DNA from: Chloroflexota bacterium
Lineage (GTDB): Bacteria > Chloroflexota > Anaerolineae > UBA1429
DNA: 64,000 nt
Direction of reading: 5' to 3'
Assembly: GCA_019873625.1 (NCBI GenBank)
Contig: JAIOAW010000013.1
Span: forward strand, 1 to 64,000
Shown here: one piece after another, positions 8,791-18,952 of the stretch
Layout: the number at the start of each line of letters is the position of its first letter
Position numbering within the stretch: position 1 is the stretch's first letter
Made by a program: the position numbers and the translations under genes
The notes under the pieces: model-generated
Told to the model about the DNA's origin: nothing
Databases searched by the model: none
Seen by the model: only the letters and a program-made list of their open reading frames with translations

Positions 8791-9726
8791 ATGCTCAAGA
8801 CCAAAGTCATCTTGAACCCGCTTGCAGGGCGAGGTTATGCGGGCGCCATCTCTTCGAAGGTGCGCCGAACCCTATCGAGCTTGGGCGTGCCCTTTGACTA
8901 TGTGGAGACGGAATACGCCGGCCACGCCGTGCTGCTGGCCCGGCAGGCCGTCCGCGAAGGGTATGAGCGGATCATCGCGGTGGGCGGAGATGGCACGGCC
9001 CACGAGATCATCAATGGGATGATGGAAGAGGCCAATGGCGCTTTCACGGGGTGCCTGGGGTGCATCCCGGCCGGCTCGGGGAACGATTTCGCCGTGATGA
9101 ACGGGGTGCCCACCAGTGTGGAGGCAGCCTGTGCGCTGATCGCTTCAGGCGCAAGCGCCCCTGTGGATTTGGGCAAGATCACCCTCGATGGCACCATCAC
9201 GCGCTATTTCGATAACACCGTAGGCGTGGGGTTCGACGGCCTGGTGGCCAAGGAGACGCGCCGGCTAACTCACCTGCGCGGGTTGGCGCTCTATCTCCCC
9301 GTGGTGCTCAAGACGATCTTTATCACGATGCAGTCTCCCCACGTGGCCCTAGCCATTGACGACCGCCTTTTCGATATGCGCACGGTGATGATCTCGACCT
9401 GCAACGGCCCCCGCCAGGGAGGAGGGTTCTTGATGGCCCCCTACGCGCGCTATGACGATGGCTTGCTCGACGTCATCGTCGCCGAGACGCTCCCTCGTTT
9501 GGAGATGCTCGCCCTCGTGCCCCGCTTCCTCAAAGGCACACACCTTCGCCACAAAAAGATCGCCGCCTACCAAGGGCGGCGCGTCCTCATCGCCTCCGAT
9601 GACATCCTGCACGTCCATGTGGATGGCGAAATCCTGGCCGAAGAGGTGCACCGCGTCGAAATCGAGGTGGTGCCCCAATGCCTGCGGATGATCCGCCCGG
9701 CCGCTTCCGTGCCCAGCAAGGAATAA
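8791..9726 (+). CDS. Diacylglycerol/lipid kinase family protein
   Basis: 'ILNPLAGRGYAG', 'IIAVGGDGTAHEIINGMM', 'GCIPAGSGNDFAVMNGVP' = DAGKc motifs. Confidence 0.93.
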   Translation: MLKTKVILNPLAGRGYAGAISSKVRRTLSSLGVPFDYVETEYAGHAVLLARQAVREGYERIIAVGGDGTAHEIINGMMEEANGAFTGCLGCIPAGSGNDFAVMNGVPTSVEAACALIASGASAPVDLGKITLDGTITRYFDNTVGVGFDGLVAKETRRLTHLRGLALYLPVVLKTIFITMQSPHVALAIDDRLFDMRTVMISTCNGPRQGGGFLMAPYARYDDGLLDVIVAETLPRLEMLALVPRFLKGTHLRHKKIAAYQGRRVLIASDDILHVHVDGEILAEEVHRVEIEVVPQCLRMIRPAASVPSKE

Positions 9727-9750
9727 CCTGCACACCCTTTGCGAAAGAGA

Positions 9751-9782
9751 CATCGGGTGGTGACCTGCATCACCACCCGATG
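9751..9782. terminator. Bidirectional terminator between convergent genes
   Basis: CATCGGGTGGTGA-CCTGCA-TCACCACCCGATG 13-bp perfect stem. Confidence 0.7.
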
Positions 9783-9784
9783 GG

Positions 9785-11026
9785 CTATTCATAGCGCAGG
9801 GCCTCGATGGGGTTGAGGTTGGCGGCGCGGCTCGCGGGGTAGATGCCAAAGAATAGCCCCACCGCGAGCGAGGAGCCGAAGGCCAAGGCCACCGCTTTGG
9901 CCGAGACGAAGGCTGTAAAGGTACCCAGCGAATTCACGATGCGCGACACCCCCCAGCCAAAGGCAATCCCCACCAGCCCGCCCAAGATGCTCAACACGGT
10001 GGATTCCACGAGGAATTGGCCGAGGATGTCGCGGCGGCGCGCCCCCACGGCCTTGCGGATGCCAATTTCTCGCGTGCGCTCCGTCACGGAAACGAGCATA
10101 ATGTTCATAATGCCGATGCCCCCCACCAAGAGCGAGATGCTCGCGATGGCCCCCAAAAAGATGGTGAGGATGTTCGTAATCTGGTTAAGCACGCCGAGGA
10201 TATCCTGCTGAGAGGCGACGGTGAAATCGTCCTCGTCGAACTCGATGCGGTGGCGTTGGCGCAACGTCCAGGTGATCTCCTCGATGGCCGAATCAATGCT
10301 CTGCTCGTCCACCGCGGAGACGTTGATAAGGTCCACCGTGCGCCCTTGGGCCGAAAGGAAGCGCCCCCCATACAGGCGTTGATGCGCCGTGGAAAGGGGC
10401 ACGATGGCGATGAGGTCTCGCGAGCCGCCGCCAAAGCCTTGGCCACCCTTTTTCTCTAAAACGCCGATGACTTGAAATTGGATGTTGCTGACGCGCACGG
10501 TTTGCCCAAGCGCGACCTCGGCATCGCCGGCCAAGCGCTCAGCCGCTTCCCACCCCAAGACGACGACGCGCGCCGCGGCCGTCTCATCCTGGGGGGTGAT
10601 GAAATCGCCATAGGCGGGCACCGCATTGCGGACGAACTGATACTCCGGTGTGGTGCCAATAAGTGTTACATTCACCGTCTCGCTCCCCAGCGAGACGGTG
10701 GCGGTGCGGTTGATCTCCGGGGCCACCGCCGCCACGTGCGGCAGGCGCGCGGGGTCGTCGAGCGCCTGGGCATCTTGGCGGGTGAGCGGGGTATAGCGCG
10801 TCACGCGGGATTGGGTGTTCGAAATTTGCCCTGGGAAGACAAAGATGAGGTTAGACCCGATGCTCTGGATTTGGGTGGTAATCGCGCGTTGAGCGCCCTC
10901 GCCCACCGAGAGGAGCGCGATGACCGCGCCCGTGCCGATGATGATGCCGAGCATCGTCAGGCCAGCGCGCATTTTGTTGCTGCCCAGGCTGCGCAGGGCC
11001 ATACGGATGGATTCCCATAGGGTCAT
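9785..11026 (-). CDS. MacB-like ABC transporter permease
   Basis: 'KMRAGLTMLGIIIGTGAVIALLSVGEGAQ', FtsX-like C-term 'RTREIGIRKAVGARRRDILGQFLVE'. Confidence 0.92.
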   Translation of the reverse strand: MTLWESIRMALRSLGSNKMRAGLTMLGIIIGTGAVIALLSVGEGAQRAITTQIQSIGSNLIFVFPGQISNTQSRVTRYTPLTRQDAQALDDPARLPHVAAVAPEINRTATVSLGSETVNVTLIGTTPEYQFVRNAVPAYGDFITPQDETAAARVVVLGWEAAERLAGDAEVALGQTVRVSNIQFQVIGVLEKKGGQGFGGGSRDLIAIVPLSTAHQRLYGGRFLSAQGRTVDLINVSAVDEQSIDSAIEEITWTLRQRHRIEFDEDDFTVASQQDILGVLNQITNILTIFLGAIASISLLVGGIGIMNIMLVSVTERTREIGIRKAVGARRRDILGQFLVESTVLSILGGLVGIAFGWGVSRIVNSLGTFTAFVSAKAVALAFGSSLAVGLFFGIYPASRAANLNPIEALRYE

Positions 11027-11751
11027 CGTAGCGCCTCCTCGCCCTGCCGTAAGACGCCCGGCGCGAAGCGTTGATGAGTTACCTTTTCATCGGCCACCAG
11101 GGCGCCATCGTGCAGGCGGATGATGCGGCGGGTGTACTCAGCGATCTCGGGCGCATGGGTGACGTAAACGATCGTGATGCCCCGTTCTAGGTTCAGTCGC
11201 TGAAAGATGGCGATGATCTCCAGGCCGGTTTTCGAATCCAGGTTGCCGGTGGGTTCGTCGGCCAGGATGATATCCGGCTCGTTGACGAGCGCCCGGGCGA
11301 TGGCTACACGTTGCTGTTCACCGCCCGAAAGTTCGTTCGGCTTGTGGTGGGCGCGCTCGGCCAGGCCCACGGCCTTCAAGGCCTCGAGGGCCTTTTGCCG
11401 GCGCCCGCGCGCCCCGGCGTAGATGAGGGGCAACTCCACATTATCGAGCGCGTTGGTGCGCCTCAAGAGGTTATAGTTCTGAAAGACGAACCCAATCTGC
11501 CGATTGCGAATGTAAGCCAGTTGATCATCCGAGACGCGAGAGACGTCTCGCCCGGCCAAGAGATAGCGCCCCGAAGTGGGCTGGTCGAGGCAGCCCAAGA
11601 TGTTCATCAACGTGCTCTTGCCCGAACCCGAAGGCCCCATAATGGCCGTCAGTTCGCCGGATTCGATGCCCAACGTGACATTGCAGAGCGCCCGCACACG
11701 CACGTCTCCCATGCGGTATTCTTTGCAGATATCCTCCAGTTCGATGAGCAT
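11023..11751 (-). CDS. MacB/LolD-type ABC transporter ATP-binding protein
   Basis: '[24 protein letters not shown]', '[33 protein letters not shown]'. Confidence 0.95.
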   Translation of the reverse strand: MLIELEDICKEYRMGDVRVRALCNVTLGIESGELTAIMGPSGSGKSTLMNILGCLDQPTSGRYLLAGRDVSRVSDDQLAYIRNRQIGFVFQNYNLLRRTNALDNVELPLIYAGARGRRQKALEALKAVGLAERAHHKPNELSGGEQQRVAIARALVNEPDIILADEPTGNLDSKTGLEIIAIFQRLNLERGITIVYVTHAPEIAEYTRRIIRLHDGALVADEKVTHQRFAPGVLRQGEEALR

Positions 11752-11752
11752 C

Positions 11753-13243
11753 TCACCCTCCAAAGGGGCCACCCGAAAAGACGTTCTCTCGCTGGACGGT
11801 CGTTACCACTTCTTGCCCCTCTTCAAGACCGGCCAAAACCTCGGTAACCTCTGCATTAGAGACGCCCACCTGCACGTTGATGCGTTTGGGCACGCCGTTC
11901 TCGACCACCTCGACATAGATGCCATCCTTATCGCGCCGCAGGGCGCGGTTCGGCACGAGGAGCACGTTCTCTTTGGTCTCGACGACGATATCCAAGACGG
12001 CCGTCATCATCGGCCGCAGGGGCAGGTCTTGCGCATCGAGATCCACCCGCACATCATACGTGACGATGCCTTGGGCGCTGGTGCCGCTCAGGCTGATGCG
12101 CCCCACCGTGCCCGAAAGGGGCATATTGGGGAAGGCGTCCAGCGAGACGTGTACCGGTTGCCCCACCCGCAGCCGGCCGATTTCCGATTCGTCAATTGCT
12201 ACTTTGATATAGTATTTGGTGGGGCTGATGAGCGTGCCCACGGGCGCCCCTGGCGAGACGAGATCACCCACGCGGGGTGCCCAGGTGGCTAAAACGCCCG
12301 CGGCCGGCGCGCGGAGTTCCAGGTCTCGCAGGCGCTTGCGGGCCACCTCCACGTTGAGGCGCGCCTGTTCGACCTGGGCTTGGGCAATGGCGATATCCTC
12401 CGGCGAGGCCCCTTTGGCGAGGCGCTCCCGATCTACCTCCGCCCGGCGCACTTGGGCGCGGGCCGATTCCAACTGGGCCAAGGCTTGGGAAAGTTGCGCC
12501 TGGGCCGCGTTGATTTCCGTCTGCTTAGGGCCGGCGCGAAGTTGCTCCAACTGGAGTTGGGCGATGCGCACGCTTTCCTCTAGCCGCTGGACGGTAGCCT
12601 GGGCGTTATCGCAATCGGATTGGGGCACGCCGAACCGGACGCGACCACAGATGGCATCGCGCTGGCTTTGGGCGCCCCATAGGGAGTTCTTGGCCTCTTC
12701 GACGCGGCGCTCGGCGATGGCAATATCTTCCGCCGAGGCGCCCGCCTTGACGCGTTCCAGGTTCGCCTGTGCCGCCGCCACGGAGGCCTCGGCCGATTTG
12801 ACGCCCGCCTCGGCAATCTGCACGGCCACATCGGCCGCGGCGAGGTCTTCAGGAGAAGGCCCCGCTTGCACCTTGGCGAACTGCGCTTCGCTGACGCGCA
12901 AGGCAGCCTCCGCCTGCTTGAGGGCGAGTTCCAGGTCGCCGGCATCCAAACGAGCGAGCACCTGATCGGCCTCGACTGGGTCCCCTTCCTTCACGAGGAC
13001 TTCGGCTACGCGGCCGCTTGTGCTAAAAACAAGGGTCTGCGACCATTCGGCGGCCACATTCCCCGTGGCGCTGACTACGGCCTCGATGGAGCCGCGCGTG
13101 ACGGGGGCCGTCCGTAAAGAGGCCGTGGGTTGGGCCTGCCGTTTGGCCATCTGCCGGGAATACAGCCAATATCCGCCAGCAATCACCGCGATGACGAGCA
13201 CGATGGTGATAATCCGTTTCATCATAAGAACTCCCTCAAACAA
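11753..13243 (-). CDS. MacA/HlyD-type efflux periplasmic adaptor subunit
   Basis: N-terminal TM, lipoyl-like halves 'AVVSATGNVAAEW', 'LRAPAAGVLATWAPRVGDLVSPG', long coiled coil. Confidence 0.9.
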   Translation of the reverse strand: MFEGVLMMKRIITIVLVIAVIAGGYWLYSRQMAKRQAQPTASLRTAPVTRGSIEAVVSATGNVAAEWSQTLVFSTSGRVAEVLVKEGDPVEADQVLARLDAGDLELALKQAEAALRVSEAQFAKVQAGPSPEDLAAADVAVQIAEAGVKSAEASVAAAQANLERVKAGASAEDIAIAERRVEEAKNSLWGAQSQRDAICGRVRFGVPQSDCDNAQATVQRLEESVRIAQLQLEQLRAGPKQTEINAAQAQLSQALAQLESARAQVRRAEVDRERLAKGASPEDIAIAQAQVEQARLNVEVARKRLRDLELRAPAAGVLATWAPRVGDLVSPGAPVGTLISPTKYYIKVAIDESEIGRLRVGQPVHVSLDAFPNMPLSGTVGRISLSGTSAQGIVTYDVRVDLDAQDLPLRPMMTAVLDIVVETKENVLLVPNRALRRDKDGIYVEVVENGVPKRINVQVGVSNAEVTEVLAGLEEGQEVVTTVQRENVFSGGPFGG

Positions 13244-13250
13244 GGTACTG

Positions 13251-13982
13251 TTACGAACCCATCAAACGCCGGGTGAAAGAGGCGCTGATGGCTACAGGCG
13301 CTAGTTTCAAGGCCGCAAAAAGGAGCCACACCGACAGGGCCATCACGCCCGCCTTGCGCCGCGTGAGGCCCGTGGCGGCCGCCAGCCCCACCGCCAGGAG
13401 GACGAGATGCCACAACACAAAGGGGTCCACCTGGGCAAGAAAAGCGTACCAAAGGTTGCGGCTGTCGGCGAGCCAATCTCCCGAGGCCACCAAGAACGAT
13501 AACCCTTCGTAGGGAACGATTTGCCGATGCCACAAGATGAGGATAGCCTGCAAAACGTTGCGCGCCAAAAAGGGCCAAGCGCTCCACACGACGGCGGCAA
13601 AGACCTTCTGCCACGGCCCTCGGTACCCCAGGGCGAGCGCGCTGAGGTGAAGAATCCCCGCGCGGAGGAGCCAACCCAGGGCGAGCGACACGCTTCCCAA
13701 ACCGATGGCCGAGAGGAGATAGCGCGGTACGGTCATTATGCCGCGCTCGCGGGCCAGCGCGAGTTGCTCCTCCGAAAGGGGTGTGTTGAGGCGCGCGAGG
13801 GTCTCGTTCAAACGCTCGTTGGCCAATTTCACCTGGTAGGGTGCCGAAACCCAAGCAAGCGCGGCCAGGCTCACAATGAGCAAAAGCGCCGGCAGCCACC
13901 AAGAACGCGGCCTCTCGGCCACCTCTTGAAAGGCCTCGCCGGGGCGATCAATCATCTTGAGCGCGATGGAAACCGCTTTCAT
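13251..13982 (-). CDS. Yip1-family membrane protein
   Basis: Five-TM protein with 'RPGEAFQEVAERPRSWWLPALLLI' Yip1-like N-terminus. Confidence 0.6.
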   Translation of the reverse strand: MKAVSIALKMIDRPGEAFQEVAERPRSWWLPALLLIVSLAALAWVSAPYQVKLANERLNETLARLNTPLSEEQLALARERGIMTVPRYLLSAIGLGSVSLALGWLLRAGILHLSALALGYRGPWQKVFAAVVWSAWPFLARNVLQAILILWHRQIVPYEGLSFLVASGDWLADSRNLWYAFLAQVDPFVLWHLVLLAVGLAAATGLTRRKAGVMALSVWLLFAALKLAPVAISASFTRRLMGS

Positions 13983-13999
13983 ATGCGCCTCTTCTCGAA

Positions 14000-14018
14000 T
14001 AGTTAGCCTGCCTAACTA
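14000..14018. promoter_or_regulatory. Candidate operator of MacAB-type operon
   Basis: TAGTTAG-N5-CTAACTA perfect inverted repeat, just downstream of minus-strand TATAAT (plus coords 14032-14037). Confidence 0.55.
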
Positions 14019-14073
14019 TGCTAAACAGGATATTATAGGCAATCGGGGCAGCCCCCCAAATCGTCGGTTCGCT

Positions 14074-14101
14074 TTGAAAGCCGGTTCCATGGCGCTATAA
14101 T
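14074..14101 (+). promoter_or_regulatory. Promoter of cysteine desulfurase gene
   Basis: TTGAAA-16 bp-TATAAT. Confidence 0.55.
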
Positions 14102-14129
14102 GAGAGAAACCCTTCCCTAGGAGCGTGCG

Positions 14130-15287
14130 GTGATCTATTTCGATAACGCGGCGACCTCTTGGCCCAAGCCACCCTGCGTGGGCGAGGCGATGATGCGCTT
14201 TATGCAAGAGGCGGGGGTCAACCCGGGCCGTGGGTCTTATCACTTGGCCATTGAGGCCGGGCGAACCGTCTATCGGGCGCGGGAGGCGGTAGCCCGCCTG
14301 GTAAATGCCTCGAACCCTTTGCGCGTGGTGTTCACAGCGAACGTTACGGAGGCGCTCAATTTGGCCTTGCGGGGCCTCTTGCGGCCTGGCCAACACGTGG
14401 TGACGAGCGGCATTGAGCACAATGCCGTGATGCGCCCCCTGCGCGCCTTAGAACGTGAGGGCGTTTCCATCACCGTGGTGCCCTGCTCGCCGACGGGCCT
14501 TTTGGACCCCGCCGACGTGCGCGCCGCCCTCCGGCCGGAGACGGCCCTCGTCGCCCTCAACCACGCCTCGAATGTGATCGGCACGATCACGCCCATCGCC
14601 GAGGTGGGGGCCATCGCCCACGAGCACGGCATCCCCTTCTTGGTGGATACGGCCCAAACCGCCGGCGTTGTGCCCCTCGATATGGCCGCGATGCAGATTG
14701 ATCTCCTCGCCTTCACTGGCCACAAGGCGCTCTTAGGGCCGATGGGCACGGGCGGCCTCGTCCTGGCCGAAGGGTTCGATGAGGCCCGTTTGGAACCGCT
14801 CATCCGTGGGGGCACCGGCTCCAACTCCGAATGGGAAGAACAGCCTTCCTTCCTGCCCGATAAATACGAGAGCGGCACGCCGAACGCCGTGGGCCTGGCG
14901 GGGCTGGAGGCCAGCGTCCATTGGGTGCTCGCGCGCGGGGTAGAGACCATCCGCGCCCACGAGCAAGTCCTCACGGCCCTTTTGTTGGATGGCCTTGCCG
15001 AAATCCCCGGCGTGATCGTTTACGGCCCACGCGACCCAGCCCAGCAGGTCGCTACCGTCTCTTGGAACATCGCGGGGATGGACCCTGGCGAGGTGGGATT
15101 GCGGCTGGAGGAGGAATATGGCATCCTCTGCCGCGTGGGGTTGCACTGTTCGCCCGCTGCGCACCGCACCATCGGCACGTTCCCCACAGGCACGGTGCGC
15201 TTTGGCCTGGGCGCGATGAATACCCAAGAAGAGGTGCTGGAGGCCATCAAGGCCGTCTATGCACTCGCCAAGGAGGCGCGATGCTAA
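14130..15287 (+). CDS. Cysteine desulfurase-like aminotransferase class V
   Basis: GTG start; 'IYFDNAATSWPKP', PLP Lys 'AFTGHKALLGPMGTGGL', 'CRVGLHCSPAAHRTIGTFPTGTVRFGLG'. Confidence 0.92.
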   Translation: MIYFDNAATSWPKPPCVGEAMMRFMQEAGVNPGRGSYHLAIEAGRTVYRAREAVARLVNASNPLRVVFTANVTEALNLALRGLLRPGQHVVTSGIEHNAVMRPLRALEREGVSITVVPCSPTGLLDPADVRAALRPETALVALNHASNVIGTITPIAEVGAIAHEHGIPFLVDTAQTAGVVPLDMAAMQIDLLAFTGHKALLGPMGTGGLVLAEGFDEARLEPLIRGGTGSNSEWEEQPSFLPDKYESGTPNAVGLAGLEASVHWVLARGVETIRAHEQVLTALLLDGLAEIPGVIVYGPRDPAQQVATVSWNIAGMDPGEVGLRLEEEYGILCRVGLHCSPAAHRTIGTFPTGTVRFGLGAMNTQEEVLEAIKAVYALAKEARC

Positions 15288-15505
15288 GCCAATTCTGCGT
15301 TCTTTTGGTGCCCAGCACGAGTTACGCCGTGCGCGCTGAGAACCTCTTGGCGCGGGCCGGCATCGAGGCCAAACTCATCCCCGTGCCGCGCAAGTTCAGT
15401 TCCAACTGCGGCACCTGCCTGCGCATCGCCCGCGAAGACCTCGAGCGCGCCCTGGAGGTCCTCAAAAAGGGCAAACTCGAGCCGGAGGCCGTGCACGACC
15501 TGTAG
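15281..15505 (+). CDS. DUF3343 domain-containing protein
   Basis: 'SYAVRAENLLARAGIEAKLIPVPRKFSSNCGTCLRI'; overlaps upstream CDS. Confidence 0.8.
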   Translation: MLSQFCVLLVPSTSYAVRAENLLARAGIEAKLIPVPRKFSSNCGTCLRIAREDLERALEVLKKGKLEPEAVHDL

Positions 15506-15543
15506 GCTCCCGCACGGCCTCCGGTCGCCCCTTTGCCCCACGG

Positions 15544-16632
15544 CTAGAGAGCGCTCACCTGGAAGACCGAAGATTTCAACCAATCGGGGTTGATGGTAAC
15601 GCCCCATCCCGGCCCAGAGGGGATCATCACCTTGCCATCCACCACCTCAAGCGCCGGTTCGTAAAGGCCCTCGGCCCACGGCGTCGGTTCGATGGAATAC
15701 TCGATGTACGGCCCCGCGTTGGGCAGGGCACCCATCATATGGAGCGTAAAGACGGTTACCATAGAAAGGTTCGCCGAATGGGGCACCACGGGCATCCCCA
15801 CTCGTTCGGCCATCGCTGCCGCCTGCAGGGCACGCGTTAGCCCGCCGATGTAGCAGATATCCGGCTGGGCGATATCCACAGCGTGCATCCAGGTGATGCG
15901 CTTCCACTGGTTGAGGTCGTAATCCTGCTCGCCGCCCGCCACGGGCATCTTCAAGAAGCGCGTAACCTCGGTCGTCCACTCCAACTCCCAGTAGGGGCAA
16001 GGCTCCTCAAAGTGGCCGATGCGGTATTCCTCGAGCATCCGCCCCACCTCGATGGCCTTGCGCGGCGTGTAGCACGAGTTCCCATCTACGAGGATGGTTA
16101 CCTCATCTCCCAGGGCCTTGCGCACCGTGGGGATGAGCGCCTCGGTGCGGCCGGGCCATTCGTCGCGGTCGTGCCCGTTCACCGAGCCGATGCGCACCTT
16201 GAAGGCGCCGAACCCGTACTTTTCGCGGAGCGCCACCAGGCGTTCCGCCTCGGCCTCCGGCGTGATGTCGCGCTGCATCGAGGAGCCATAGGCCGGGAAG
16301 GGCCTGGGCACGCCGCCCAATAGTTCGCACACGCTTTTGCCCTCCACCTTACCCCGCAAATCCCAAAGGGCCGTATCCAGGCCGGCCAGGGCGCGGCACA
16401 CATAGGAGCCGGGGAACTTGTAGGTGCCCTCGATGATCCGTTGGCAGAGGCTCGCCGTATCGAGGGCCTCTTGCCCAAGGGCGAGCGGCGCCACCTGGCG
16501 ATGGAGCACAAGGGCCGAGATATCCGCGTGATACGGCGAGATCTGCCCCCACCCCTCGGCACCCTCTTCGGTGAGGACGCGCACAAACGCCACCTGCTCT
16601 CGGCTGTATGATTCGATCCGCTGGATCTTCAT
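15544..16632 (-). CDS. Mandelate racemase/muconate lactonizing enzyme family protein
   Basis: 'GAFKVRIGSVNG', 'ILVDGNSCYTPRKA', 'HFEEPCPYWELEWT', 'VAGGEQDYDLNQWKR'. Confidence 0.88.
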   Translation of the reverse strand: MKIQRIESYSREQVAFVRVLTEEGAEGWGQISPYHADISALVLHRQVAPLALGQEALDTASLCQRIIEGTYKFPGSYVCRALAGLDTALWDLRGKVEGKSVCELLGGVPRPFPAYGSSMQRDITPEAEAERLVALREKYGFGAFKVRIGSVNGHDRDEWPGRTEALIPTVRKALGDEVTILVDGNSCYTPRKAIEVGRMLEEYRIGHFEEPCPYWELEWTTEVTRFLKMPVAGGEQDYDLNQWKRITWMHAVDIAQPDICYIGGLTRALQAAAMAERVGMPVVPHSANLSMVTVFTLHMMGALPNAGPYIEYSIEPTPWAEGLYEPALEVVDGKVMIPSGPGWGVTINPDWLKSSVFQVSAL

Positions 16633-16741
16633 AGGTCATTCTCCCTCGTGTGGTTGCAGTTCTTTTAGCGCGAGAAAGCTGCTTCGTCAAAGGGATTGAG
16701 GATTCTCCAGAGGGGCCAAAGAATGTATACTGTAAATAGCG

Positions 16742-18952
16742 ATGTGCAAGGAGGGCCATATGTCTACCCCTAAACCTTCAGCGACTTTCGAAGAGGTTTC
16801 GCCGCTCGATGATGAAGAACTCATCCAGAACTTTGTCGCAGCGACAAGCCTTGGCGTCCTATGCGCCAGTTACATTGGGATGATCTTTTCTTTGCAGGAC
16901 ATTTTCCGCTATGGCATCGTCTTTATCATTTTTCTGGCGACGTTTCTTCTCTTCCTTCTCGCCTTCTTGATGCGCCACAGGCAAATTCTCATACCTTGCC
17001 TCATCTACCTCCTTGCGCCGCCGCTGTGTACCTACCTTTTGCTCATCACGACGAGAAACCCTCTATATGCTTATGTCGCTCCTATCGCGGCGATTATGAC
17101 GTTCCAGATTTCTTCGCGGCTTGGGCTGCTCGCCCTTTTGATCAATACGCTGGCGCTCTTCCTTGGCCTGCCCAGAGGATACCTCTTTCACCCAGCCTAT
17201 GCCCTCCTTTGGGTATCGGCGGGCATCGAGTTCGTTTCCACCAATGGCCGAATGACAGTGCTTCAATGGGCCTGGAATAGCCAAGAACGCGCCAAACAAC
17301 TTATGGCTCAGTTACACAACGAAAGGGGTGAACTCAACCGTACGATGGAGGCCCTCACCGAGGCGACGCGCCGCCTCCAACGGATGAACCAAGAGCTCAA
17401 AGTGGCGCGCCAGGAGGCGGACGAGGCTCGTGCGATGAAAGAGCAATTTGTCGCCAACGTGAGCCACGAATTGCGTACCCCTCTCAACCTCATCTTGGGA
17501 TTTGTGGAGATTATGTACTTGAATCCCGAAACCTACCAGGGGGTCATCTGGACGCCCGAACTCGTCAACGATATCCGCGAGGTATATCGAGCAAGCCGGC
17601 ACCTTCAAGCACTTGTAGAGGACGTGCTCGACCTTTCCCGCATCGATGCCCTACGGCTCCCCCTATTCCGAGAGATACAGCCGATACAGCCCATCATAGA
17701 AGAAGCACTGACTACGCTTGCGCCCCTCCTAAAACAGCGTGGTCTTTCATGGGAAGTACACTATGACGAAGACCTGCCCCAAGTCTTTATAGATCGCACC
17801 CGGATACGCCAGGTGATGATCAATATTCTCAACAACGCGGCACGGTTTACGGATAAGGGGGGCGTTACGGTCTTTGTAAGGCAAGAAGAGGAATGCGTTC
17901 ATATAAGCGTATCTGATACGGGAATGGGCATCCCGCCGGATAAACTGGAGGTGATCTTTGAAGAATTTCGGCAGGCTGACCCCAGCCTCAAAGGGCGTGG
18001 GGGAGCCGGCCTGGGCCTTGCCCTAAGCCGTCGTTTCATCCAACTGCACGGCGGGCGTATGTGGGCAGAGAGCCAAGTAGGCCAAGGGACCACAGTGCAT
18101 TTCACCATTCCCCTGCCCGGCTCAAGCAGTGAGTTCGCCCCGCTCGAATATCGGCCGATGCGCATATTGCCCAATGAGCAATCCTCCTCTGTAATCATTG
18201 TGGACGCGGATGCTTCTTTGGCCGATATGCTCAAGCGATATCTAGGCGATCGGCGCGTTCTCTGGGCGCGCGATATCGTTCAGGCCGAGCGCCTCGTCGA
18301 GCGCGAGCACCCTGGGGCGGTCATCGTGAATATGCTGCCTCTGGATGACGATTCCCATTGGCTGGATGTTACGGGGCCTCTCTTTCGCCGTTACAACGTC
18401 CCGATCATTCGCTGCTCGATACCCAGCCCCAGTTGGTTTCAGACCTTGACGGGTATGGACGAGTGCCTTACCAAACCGATTTCATCGAGCGACCTAGAGC
18501 GTGTCCTTGCAACACACTGCCCTGAGGCCAGGACGATCTTGGTGATCGATGATGATACGGGCTTTGTCGCGTTGATGGAGCGTATGCTCAGGACGATCGC
18601 CCCCAATGCACGAATCCTCAGCGCCTATTCGGGCGCTCAGGGAGTGTGCTTAGCCAGCAGCGAGCAGCCGGACCTCATCCTCTTGGATTTGGCTATGCCA
18701 GAGATGGATGGTTTTGAGGTTATGGAGCGGCTGAGGCAAGACGATTCCCTTAAGGGTACAAAAATCGTCGGCGTGACGGCTACAAGTTATGCAGAAGAAG
18801 CGCTCGCGCGCAAAGGGGAACGCCTCACGTTGCTTCAGCCTAGGGGCCTTGCTACGGGGAATTGGGTGGCTATCTTGAACACGCTCTTACAGCATGTTCG
18901 GCCCGACTATGTCTCTGAAGAGGCTGCGCGCGAGAGCACCCGTAACAGTTGA
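16742..18952 (+). CDS. Membrane hybrid histidine kinase with two receiver-like domains
   Basis: H-box 'FVANVSHELRTPLNLILGF', N/G boxes 'NILNNAARFTDKG','VSDTGMGIPPDKL'; two C-terminal REC-like domains. Confidence 0.9.
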   Translation: MCKEGHMSTPKPSATFEEVSPLDDEELIQNFVAATSLGVLCASYIGMIFSLQDIFRYGIVFIIFLATFLLFLLAFLMRHRQILIPCLIYLLAPPLCTYLLLITTRNPLYAYVAPIAAIMTFQISSRLGLLALLINTLALFLGLPRGYLFHPAYALLWVSAGIEFVSTNGRMTVLQWAWNSQERAKQLMAQLHNERGELNRTMEALTEATRRLQRMNQELKVARQEADEARAMKEQFVANVSHELRTPLNLILGFVEIMYLNPETYQGVIWTPELVNDIREVYRASRHLQALVEDVLDLSRIDALRLPLFREIQPIQPIIEEALTTLAPLLKQRGLSWEVHYDEDLPQVFIDRTRIRQVMINILNNAARFTDKGGVTVFVRQEEECVHISVSDTGMGIPPDKLEVIFEEFRQADPSLKGRGGAGLGLALSRRFIQLHGGRMWAESQVGQGTTVHFTIPLPGSSSEFAPLEYRPMRILPNEQSSSVIIVDADASLADMLKRYLGDRRVLWARDIVQAERLVEREHPGAVIVNMLPLDDDSHWLDVTGPLFRRYNVPIIRCSIPSPSWFQTLTGMDECLTKPISSSDLERVLATHCPEARTILVIDDDTGFVALMERMLRTIAPNARILSAYSGAQGVCLASSEQPDLILLDLAMPEMDGFEVMERLRQDDSLKGTKIVGVTATSYAEEALARKGERLTLLQPRGLATGNWVAILNTLLQHVRPDYVSEEAARESTRNS

